Shown here: positions 28,825 through 35,822 of the stretch, piece by piece
How positions within the stretch are numbered: the stretch's first letter is position 1
Layout: every line of letters begins with the position of its first letter
Assembly: GCA_020444065.1 (NCBI GenBank)
Contig: JAHLLQ010000002.1
Coordinates: forward strand, 496,001 to 560,000
DNA length: 64,000 bases
Direction of reading: 5' to 3'
Origin: a bacterium
GTDB lineage: Bacteria; Sumerlaeota; Sumerlaeia; SLMS01; JAHLLQ01
Notes under the pieces: generated by a model
The model's database searches: none
The model's input: only the letters and a program-made list of their open reading frames with translations
Told to the model about the DNA's origin: nothing
Program-made: the position numbers and the translations under genes

Positions 28825-28989
28825 GGCGGCATCGCGACGCCTCGTTTGATTGATACAGAACTCCATAGGCCATTCCTGTCGCTCTGTCAACACGTGGGAA
28901 ACGTTCGAGGACATTCGCAACTTGCGTCTTGCGACCTGTTCCCGGGCAACGTTCAATGCCGTGCATTCTCGCTTAGGGGCTGGAGAGAA

Positions 28990-29487
28990 ATGACATCCGA
29001 ACCACGGACGACTTATCTGGCAGGGGCGATCGAGTACGCCGCCGATGGGGGCATTGCCTGGCGGCGCGAGATCGCCGAGTGGCTCGATCATGAACTCGGT
29101 CACAAGGTACACGACCCAACCGAACACGACTTCCAGCAGTTGACAGATGAGGAGAAAGAGAATCTCCGAATCTGGAAGGAAACCAATTTGCCGCGCTTCC
29201 GCCAGGCGATTCGCAAGATCATTCACCACGATCTTCGACTCCTGCTCGAGCACACCGACTACGTGATCTGTCGTTGGTGCCCGGGAACGTCCAAAGGCGG
29301 AGGAACACACGGCGAACTCACGATGGCGTACTGGCACCAGATCCCCGTGTACCTGCTTCTGGACGCGCCGCGCTCGGAGGTCAGTAGTTGGATCCTTGGC
29401 TGTGCCACAGCAGTCTTCGAAAACTGGGATGATCTTAAGGCAGAACTGAAGCAACTCTACGATACGCCCTCCGAGGGGACGACATGA
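28990..29487 (+). CDS. Nucleoside 2-deoxyribosyltransferase-like protein
   Basis: 165 residues. It opens TTYLAGAIEYAADGG, the nucleotide-sugar-binding first strand of this family, and contains GGGTHGELTMAYWHQIPVYL. There the Glu matches the family's catalytic or ribose-contacting residue and the last segment is a typical Rossmann-like strand. Members move or hydrolyse deoxyribose between bases. The true substrate is uncertain and it could be a hydrolase of damaged nucleotides. ATG 28990 has GGAG just upstream. The stop overlaps the next start (ATGA), so it is coupled to the LD-carboxypeptidase. Confidence 0.7.
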   Translation: MTSEPRTTYLAGAIEYAADGGIAWRREIAEWLDHELGHKVHDPTEHDFQQLTDEEKENLRIWKETNLPRFRQAIRKIIHHDLRLLLEHTDYVICRWCPGTSKGGGTHGELTMAYWHQIPVYLLLDAPRSEVSSWILGCATAVFENWDDLKAELKQLYDTPSEGTT

Positions 29488-30431
29488 CTTGGACGCGCCC
29501 TCCCGCGCTGCAATCCGGCGACCGCGTCGCCCTGGTTTCTCCCGCCGGACCCCTGCAGTCAGAGGACGAACTGCAGAAGTGCATCGCTGCTATTGAAAAC
29601 CTTGGCTTCGAGGTCGAGTGCGGCGCGCACGTGCGTGGCCGCATCGATTATCTCGCAGGCTCCGATGATGAGCGGGGGGGCGATCTTCAGCAGGCATTCG
29701 ATTCGCCCGACATCCGCGGAATCTTCTGTGTGCGAGGCGGTTACGGCTCCGGGCGTCTGCTCTCGAAGCTCGATTTCAGCGTTCTCCAGAAGCAGCCGAA
29801 GATCTTTGCCGGCTTCAGCGACCTGACGTCGCTGCATGGCGCACTCGGACGCAAAGCACGCATGGCAACGTTGCACACACCGACGATTGCAACGGCTCTT
29901 GTGAATGAACCGCTCGATGAGCGCTCCCGCGACCTCATGGTGCGCATTTTGACTTCACCCGAGCCGGTGGGATCGTTGGCCGATGCGATGGAATGGCGGG
30001 AGCCATGGGTGATCCGCGGCGGCCACGCGGAAGGGACTCTCATCGGCGGCAATCTGACCGTCTTTACGACACTGCTGGGGACGCCGTACATCCCCTCGCC
30101 CGAAGGCAAGATCCTGTTCCTCGAAGACGTCGGCGAAGAACCCTATCGCCTTGATCGCGCAATCAACCATCTCGTGCAGAGCGGGTACCTGAGTCGCGTT
30201 CGCGGAATCGTGCTTGGCCAGTTCACAAATTGCGAATCGGAACACGCCACGCGTGACAAACCTGAGGTCGTCCTGGAGCGATGCCTCGCGCCGTTGGGCA
30301 TTCCCGTGCTCGGTGGAGTCCCCTGTGGTCACGGACGCCCATGCGCAAGCCTGCCATTCGGTTGTCGAGTGGTTATGGAAGCAACACGCGGAGACTTGTT
30401 GTTGAAAGAAGCGCTGGTTACTTCGCCCTGA
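29484..30431 (+). CDS. ldcA: Muramoyltetrapeptide (LD-) carboxypeptidase, peptidase S66
   Basis: 315 residues, the normal length. It removes the terminal D-Ala from murein tetrapeptide during cell-wall recycling. Seen are the N-terminal GDRVALVSPAGPL, VRGGYGSGRLL, the nucleophile region FAGFSDLTSLH, the Glu segment FLEDVGEEPYRLDRAI, and the His segment GVPCGHGRPCASLPFG, together the Ser-Glu-His triad of S66. No signal peptide, so cytoplasmic. It overlaps the upstream gene by 4 bases and converges with the lipoprotein gene 3 bases away. Microcin-immunity (MccF) homologues share this fold, but the housekeeping role is more likely. Confidence 0.92.
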   Translation: MTWTRPPALQSGDRVALVSPAGPLQSEDELQKCIAAIENLGFEVECGAHVRGRIDYLAGSDDERGGDLQQAFDSPDIRGIFCVRGGYGSGRLLSKLDFSVLQKQPKIFAGFSDLTSLHGALGRKARMATLHTPTIATALVNEPLDERSRDLMVRILTSPEPVGSLADAMEWREPWVIRGGHAEGTLIGGNLTVFTTLLGTPYIPSPEGKILFLEDVGEEPYRLDRAINHLVQSGYLSRVRGIVLGQFTNCESEHATRDKPEVVLERCLAPLGIPVLGGVPCGHGRPCASLPFGCRVVMEATRGDLLLKEALVTSP

Positions 30432-30434
30432 CGC

Positions 30435-30938
30435 TCATTCCCAACTGGATCCACTTTGGACGGGTTCGATCTGGACCCGCATCAGAATTCCAGCCGGCGG
30501 GTAATTGAATACAAGGGGCAATCCGTCCACGCTGGGAAGGCCTCCCACCGCGACCGTAAAGACATCACGCTGACCGGACTCAAGCTCCTTCACGGGGAAC
30601 CCCGACAGGTCGTTGCGTTCTTTCGTGAAAGAGTACTGGCGATGATCGGGAAGTAGAATCCGAAACTGCTCCGGCCCGACAATGATCGCTTCGCTCGATT
30701 GATTATGTACTGAGATGGCCAGCAGGCGACCACGCGTCGTTGCACGCAGACCGACGCTCTTCTGGCTTTCGAGCGGCTCGTTGTATCCGAGAATTCCCTG
30801 GCCGGGGCCGGGGATGGATTGCTCTGGCTTCTGCGAGAGCAGCATCTCTGCAGCCGAAGGTTCCTCCTTGCCGCATCCAAACAGGCAGACCGTTATTGCT
30901 GCAAGTAACAGGGCATTGAGAAGGTAGCGCGTCTTCAT
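30435..30938 (-). CDS. Small lipoprotein coupled to the Ser/Thr kinase
   Basis: 167 residues. The signal peptide LLLAAITVCLFGCGKEE has a lipobox with Cys near residue 22. The rest is a compact beta-rich domain (LLAISVHNQSSEAIIVGPEQ, RDVFTVAVGGLPSV) resembling an Ig-like extracytoplasmic fold, with no recognised family. Its ATG (30938) overlaps the stop of the upstream kinase in a TGATG, so both proteins are made together. A sensor or partner of the kinase's extracytoplasmic tail is a reasonable guess. Confidence 0.75.
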   Translation of the reverse strand: MKTRYLLNALLLAAITVCLFGCGKEEPSAAEMLLSQKPEQSIPGPGQGILGYNEPLESQKSVGLRATTRGRLLAISVHNQSSEAIIVGPEQFRILLPDHRQYSFTKERNDLSGFPVKELESGQRDVFTVAVGGLPSVDGLPLVFNYPPAGILMRVQIEPVQSGSSWE

Positions 30939-32410
30939 CACGAACCAGTGGGGGAGTCTTCTTCCGCAGGTGTCGGAATCTCGTCCGGCACAACCTCAGA
31001 CGGCGGCTGGACTTCCGGAGTCTGGACCTGATCTTCCTGATCTTTCCGGCTTTCGAGGATCTCGCGGATCTTGCGCTCGCGTTCCTCGGATACCGCTTCG
31101 GGAATCTCTCCAGGCCTTAGCTCGGTCCGCGGTGCCTCGTTTGTAGAGGTCACCAGATAGATCACGACCACCAGAAGAATGATGGCCAAGCCGCCCGCTG
31201 CGAGGGCGATCATCTTCCAGCCGGAACTTGATTCTTCCGCAGGCGCGGGAGTCTTCTTCTCGCCTGATTTCCGTTTCACGGGAGCAGGCGTTCCGGCTGG
31301 TTTCTTGACCTGCTTCGACGAGGCTTTGGACTTCTTGATCTCGACCGAAGAATCCTGCTTCTGCCTCTGTTTCTTCTCTTCCTTCTTCTTCTCCTTCGGC
31401 TTTTCTTTCTCTTTATCCTTCTGAGCGGCTTGTGCTCGCGCGGCCGGAGGAGGTGTCAGGAAGTCCTTGCCGGTATACAGTGCCGAACCGGTGCGTGCAT
31501 TCCGATAGTCCAGCACGGACGTAATACTGACAGTCTGTTCCTTCAGCGCTTTGCTGAGATCGTCGCAGAATTCACGCACTGTCTGATAGCGATCGTCGCG
31601 ATCCGGGCACATGGACTTGAAGATGACTTCATCCACGGCCACCGGCACGTTGTGATTCGCTTCCGATGGTGATGGGAACGCGCCAACAGGAAGCATGCGC
31701 GTCAGCATCTTGTAGAACGTCACGCCCAGCGAGTAAATATCCGCACGGTGATCGACGTTCGAAGGATCCGCAGTCTGCTCCGGCGCCATGTAATTCGCTG
31801 TGCCGACAGCGCGGGCGGGAGCGGTGATTTGGGCCGCCTCACCCTCGTCGCCACCCAGGATGTGTGCGATTCCGAAGTCGCTGATTTTGACGTGGCCCTG
31901 CTTATCGATCAGGATATTCGACGGCTTGATATCGCGGTGAACAACGCCGCGTTTGTGCACGTAATCGAGAGACTCTTCACATGCCGTGACGACTGCGCGC
32001 CATTCAGGGAAAGACAAGCGATCCTCGACGATCTTTTTGTCGAGCGTCTCGCCCTCCACGTATTCCATCACGAAGAAGTACCGGCCGCTATCATGCCCGC
32101 GATCGATGATGTTCACGATGTTCGGATGCTGCAGACTCGCGAGGGCACCCGCCTCCGCCTCAAAACGGCTGACGAACTCCGGGTCTCGCACGAATCGTGA
32201 ATGGAGGACCTTGATCGCGACCGTTCGGTTCAGGCTCTTCTGCAGGGCTTTGTAGACCGTGGCCATACCGCCTTCGCCGGCGATCTCGCCCACGACAAAT
32301 CCACCCGACAGCACTTCTCCTTCGTTCAGAAGCGCTTCAGTTCTCGATTGGCGAGAGGGAGGCGAGGCAACATCATTGCTGGCGCCGGAGGGCTTTTTGT
32401 TCTCGGTCAT
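30938..32410 (-). CDS. Membrane-anchored Hanks-type Ser/Thr protein kinase
   Basis: 490 residues. The kinase domain (about 37-300) is intact: AGEGGMATVYKA, VAIKVL, HRDIKPSNILI, SDFGIAHIL and YMAPEQT. A low-complexity Lys/Glu-rich juxtamembrane region (KEKEKPKEKKKEEKK and following, about 330-395) precedes one membrane segment (about 400-421) and an acidic, proline-rich extracytoplasmic tail of about 70 residues. PASTA repeats, common in Gram-positive homologues, are absent. It phosphorylates Ser/Thr of unknown proteins in response to unknown envelope cues. It is distinct from the kinase in the Hsp70 fusion. Confidence 0.95.
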   Translation of the reverse strand: MTENKKPSGASNDVASPPSRQSRTEALLNEGEVLSGGFVVGEIAGEGGMATVYKALQKSLNRTVAIKVLHSRFVRDPEFVSRFEAEAGALASLQHPNIVNIIDRGHDSGRYFFVMEYVEGETLDKKIVEDRLSFPEWRAVVTACEESLDYVHKRGVVHRDIKPSNILIDKQGHVKISDFGIAHILGGDEGEAAQITAPARAVGTANYMAPEQTADPSNVDHRADIYSLGVTFYKMLTRMLPVGAFPSPSEANHNVPVAVDEVIFKSMCPDRDDRYQTVREFCDDLSKALKEQTVSITSVLDYRNARTGSALYTGKDFLTPPPAARAQAAQKDKEKEKPKEKKKEEKKQRQKQDSSVEIKKSKASSKQVKKPAGTPAPVKRKSGEKKTPAPAEESSSGWKMIALAAGGLAIILLVVVIYLVTSTNEAPRTELRPGEIPEAVSEERERKIREILESRKDQEDQVQTPEVQPPSEVVPDEIPTPAEEDSPTGS

Positions 32411-32630
32411 GCAAACCGCCTTGGCCCTTCTTCTTCATGCGTCAATTCTGAATAGGGGCCCATTTGGCCCCGGGCAACCCGAATCTCCTGTCATTCGGCC
32501 CGTGGGGAAACAAAATTCTAACTCCACGTTCGCCGCATGACGCGCAGACTCATGCCACCCCAAGCAGACCATGACTTCTTGGCGAAACGCAACCCGCTTC
32601 TGACCTTTTCGCAAGCCCGGTTTCCCGCTC

Positions 32631-33608
32631 TCACCGGACGCGGAATGCCAGCCCGACAAGGAAGGAATGCAGGATCAGGGACGCCAGGCGAGCCGTCTGA
32701 TTATCTCTATCCAACGGCGGCGCAACCTCCACGATATCAAGGCTTCGCACGGACTTGTTTTCTCCCGCCAGGAGGCCGCCCATCACGAGGTCGAAGCCCG
32801 TCAGCCCGATTGGCTGAGCCGCGCTTGTCCCGGGAGCGAACGACGAGGAAACCGCATCCATGTCGAAAGTGACCAGAATATCGTGGTTTCGATAGGATGC
32901 GAGAGCGCTCCCAAAAGGCGCCGATAAACCGAGCCGGCGCAACTCGTCCAACCAGTGGATGCGCCCGCCCTGCGCCTTCACCCACTCCGTGTACTTCTTT
33001 GAATTCGCGTGTGGGTGCGCTCCAAGGCACGTGTAGCGCCCACCGAGCGCACCGCTCGGGTGTTGCAGTGCCATTCGGAAAGACGTGCCACTGGTTGGTT
33101 GACCGTCTTTGGGCTCTCGAACATCCAGGTGAGCATCCACATTCACGATTCCCAGCCGACGAACATCTTCCACGTACCCGAGAAAATGCCCATAGGTCGT
33201 TTCATGTCCTCCGCCCAGCACTACCGGCACGATGTCCATCTTCAACAGGCGGGCAACAATCGCCCCCAGGTGCTCCTGCTCTTCCTCCAGCCGTCCGTTG
33301 ATCTTGATGTCGCCGATATCGACGATCTTCATCGACGACAGATCCAGATCGCGCTCTGCATCGTAGGCGTTCAGTCTGTAGAACGCTTCGCGGATGGCCT
33401 TGGGACCGAAAGCTGCCCCGACTCGGCCATGGTTGCGGGCCACGCCCTGGTCCGTGGGGAACCCCAGGATCACCGCATCCGCCCCCTGGACATCGCCCTC
33501 CGATGTCCCGGCGCGAACCACTTGGCCCATCTTCACATCTTGGACGTCATGCCCGCCGACGAAGTACGCCCCGTCCGGCGGAACCAGCCTCTCTCCCCAG
33601 AGTTTCAT
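32631..33608 (-). CDS. hutG: Formimidoylglutamase (arginase/ureohydrolase family)
   Basis: 325 residues. It cleaves N-formimino-L-glutamate to glutamate and formamide, the last step of one histidine degradation route. The binuclear manganese ligands are visible: GGGHETTYG, NVDAHLDVR and FDMDAVSS. Agmatinases and arginases share these, but the 4-base overlap (ATGA, 33605-33608) with hutI makes formimidoylglutamase the best call. hutH and hutU are not in this window. Confidence 0.88.
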   Translation of the reverse strand: MKLWGERLVPPDGAYFVGGHDVQDVKMGQVVRAGTSEGDVQGADAVILGFPTDQGVARNHGRVGAAFGPKAIREAFYRLNAYDAERDLDLSSMKIVDIGDIKINGRLEEEQEHLGAIVARLLKMDIVPVVLGGGHETTYGHFLGYVEDVRRLGIVNVDAHLDVREPKDGQPTSGTSFRMALQHPSGALGGRYTCLGAHPHANSKKYTEWVKAQGGRIHWLDELRRLGLSAPFGSALASYRNHDILVTFDMDAVSSSFAPGTSAAQPIGLTGFDLVMGGLLAGENKSVRSLDIVEVAPPLDRDNQTARLASLILHSFLVGLAFRVR

Positions 33609-34810
33609 GTCAGCATCCTCCCCTTCTTGTAGGAGTGCATCACCAGGTTCTCACCTAACCCGTAGGGAATCGCTGCCAATGACCTGCAATTCCACACGCA
33701 GAGATCCGCTTCCAGGCCTTCCTCGATTCTCCCGAGCCGTTCATCGAGTCCGAGCGCCTTGGCTGCATTGTGCGTGACGGAGAGCATGATTTCCTCAGCC
33801 GTCATGCCCAGCATGATCGCCCCCAGGCTCATCATCAGATGCAGATTTGTGGTGTGGCTCGAGCCGGGGTTGCAGTCCGTTGAAATGGCAATAGGAACGC
33901 CGGCCGCACGCAACTTCTCGACAGGAGGCCGTTGCGTTCCAAGCGTCAGCATAGCTCCCGGCAGCAGCACGGCCACCGACCGACCCTGGCGCATGGCTTC
34001 GACGCCCGCATCATCCAGATGTTCCAGGTGATCCGCCGAAAGGGCTCCCATTTCGCCGGCCAGTTGCGCCGCCCCCGTATGCGTCAACTGCTCGGCGTGG
34101 ACCTTGAAGTGGAACCCGGAATGGTGCGCTGCCTCAAAGATCCGGCGTGTTTCCTCCAATGTGAATGCTCCGCGCTCGCAGAACACATCCACAGCCATCG
34201 CCAGACCGCGTCCCTCGGCCTCCGGGATCATCTTCTCGCAAACCAGATCCACATATGCCCCGCGGTTGGACTTGAACTCGGGTGGCACTGCATGAGCACC
34301 AAGGAGCGTCGGCACGAGTTCGATCGAGGACTTTTCATCCAGGTCGCGGATGACTTCGAGAATCTTCATTTCGTCCTCAAACGTCAGGCCATACCCGCTC
34401 TTGGCTTCGATCGTCGTGACGCCCTGCTGGCGGAATTGCTCGAGGCGGGGGAGAGCGTTTTCGAAGAGCTCGCCTGCATCGGCTCGACGCGTCTCGCGCA
34501 CTGTCGAAAGTATGCCGCCGCCCTGCCTCAGAATTTCCTCGTAGCTCGCCCCGGCCGCGCGGCGAACGAACTCCTCCTCGCGCGTCCCTCCCCAGACGAT
34601 GTGCGTGTGGCAATCGATCAGGCCGGGAGTCAGCAAATGGCCGCCAAGATCCCGCCGCTCGGGCTTATTCAGGCGATCCTGCGGAATGGCCTCCTGCTGC
34701 CCCACCCAGGCAATGATGCCATCCTCGACAAGCACCGCCATGTCCTCCTCGACGGTCGGGTGATCCGGATTGGCCCGGAAGAGACGAGTGTTTTCAAAAA
34801 GGGTTTGCAT
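33605..34810 (-). CDS. hutI: Imidazolonepropionase
   Basis: 401 residues, matching the family (about 405). This amidohydrolase opens imidazolone-5-propionate to N-formimino-glutamate, the third step of histidine degradation. Motifs in order: LTPGLIDCHTHIVWGG (metal-binding HxH), EAKSGYGLTFEDE, FKVHAEQLTH (metal His) and AISTDCNPGSSHT (metal Asp). The frame is open further upstream, but ATG 34810 gives the standard N terminus and has AGGA 10 bases before it. It is the first gene of a two-gene operon with hutG. Confidence 0.95.
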   Translation of the reverse strand: MQTLFENTRLFRANPDHPTVEEDMAVLVEDGIIAWVGQQEAIPQDRLNKPERRDLGGHLLTPGLIDCHTHIVWGGTREEEFVRRAAGASYEEILRQGGGILSTVRETRRADAGELFENALPRLEQFRQQGVTTIEAKSGYGLTFEDEMKILEVIRDLDEKSSIELVPTLLGAHAVPPEFKSNRGAYVDLVCEKMIPEAEGRGLAMAVDVFCERGAFTLEETRRIFEAAHHSGFHFKVHAEQLTHTGAAQLAGEMGALSADHLEHLDDAGVEAMRQGRSVAVLLPGAMLTLGTQRPPVEKLRAAGVPIAISTDCNPGSSHTTNLHLMMSLGAIMLGMTAEEIMLSVTHNAAKALGLDERLGRIEEGLEADLCVWNCRSLAAIPYGLGENLVMHSYKKGRMLT

Positions 34811-34868
34811 GTTCACTATCCTGGAAGTCTCACATTCTCTATCGATGTCAAGGGACCATGACACGATA

Positions 34869-34883
34869 TGCCCACGGTGGGCA
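34869..34883. promoter_or_regulatory. 15-bp palindrome upstream of hutI
   Basis: TGCCCA-cgg-TGGGCA is a perfect 6+3+6 inverted repeat 59-73 bases upstream of the hutI start, in the 256-base region divergent from the prepilin gene. It is a candidate operator for either gene. Confidence 0.35.
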
Positions 34884-35066
34884 ATTGGATTCCGGATTTT
34901 GCGTTGGAACGAAACACGAGCGTATTCGGTCAGGAATTCCTTGACGGGAGAATGGCCGTCCCCCTCACATGGAAGGTTGTTCGAGGTCTCTAGTCTGCGT
35001 GCCAAGGCTCAATGAGCCCGATGCCCGCAGTCTAGGGGCCGAACCCCGAGCCAGGATTATGGTACT

Positions 35067-35741
35067 ATGAGGACACTTCCGAAACCTATCGATCGCAGGG
35101 GATTCACCCTGATCGAACTGCTGATCGTGGTGGCGATCATCGCCATCCTAGCCGCCATCGCCGTGCCGAACTTCCTTTGTGCACAGACCCGCTCCAAGCA
35201 CTCCCGCGTGCTCTCCGATCTCCGCACATTGCGGACGGGCATCGAAAGCTACGCAGTCGACTGGAACAAGCCGCCTCGCATGTCGTGGGGAACTTACATC
35301 GCTGGACTCAATAATACCCCGGGCGACAGGTACAATGGTGAGCCGATTTACCAGACGCTGGGGTATTGGTTGACCACCCCCGTATCGTACGTTTCGCGAT
35401 TCGACTACCCCGATCCATTCGTGAAGGGCAAAGACGCGATTCGCGTCGACTACCACTTCTACACGTACCAGGACTACCATTCGACCGCTGTCTACGCCGC
35501 TGGAGCGTCAGGAGGTGTCATTAACATCTCTTCAAGTGCGCTTGGCCAGTTCGACAGAAACCTCGGCGCCTACTACCTGATGTCCATCGGACCGATGGCG
35601 ACAGAAGTGAAGACGACAGAGCTGTTCTGGACCCAGTATGATCCCAGCAACGGCTGCGTGAGCGAAGGCTCGATCTTCGTCAGCCAGAAGCACACCGATC
35701 CTGTTGTGTATGATATGAGCGGAACCAGCATTCTGAGGTAA
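35067..35741 (+). CDS. Type IV prepilin/type II pseudopilin-like protein
   Basis: 224 residues. The class III signal is clear: a basic leader MRTLPKPIDRRG, processing site after Gly12, mature start FTLIELLIVVAIIAILAAI with Glu at +5. The globular domain (SDLRTLRTGIESYAVDWNKPP...) resembles the major-pseudopilin-like proteins common in Planctomycetes and related phyla. Prepilin peptidase is not in the window. The pilM-secretin operon 27 kb away is a plausible partner machine. AGGA lies 10 bases before ATG. A terminator follows. Confidence 0.92.
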   Translation: MRTLPKPIDRRGFTLIELLIVVAIIAILAAIAVPNFLCAQTRSKHSRVLSDLRTLRTGIESYAVDWNKPPRMSWGTYIAGLNNTPGDRYNGEPIYQTLGYWLTTPVSYVSRFDYPDPFVKGKDAIRVDYHFYTYQDYHSTAVYAAGASGGVINISSSALGQFDRNLGAYYLMSIGPMATEVKTTELFWTQYDPSNGCVSEGSIFVSQKHTDPVVYDMSGTSILR

Positions 35742-35768
35742 ACTTCGCCACAATTGATCAGGATGGCA

Positions 35769-35816
35769 ACCCGGGCGAATCGCCAAGAGCGCATTTGCCC
35801 GGGTTTTCCTTTTTGA
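35769..35816 (+). terminator. Terminator after the prepilin gene
   Basis: 9-bp stem 35769-35777/35798-35806 (aacccgggc/gcccgggtt) followed by a T-rich run (ttcctttttg). There is no T run on the other side, so it serves only the plus strand. Confidence 0.8.
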
Positions 35817-35822
35817 TTATGC

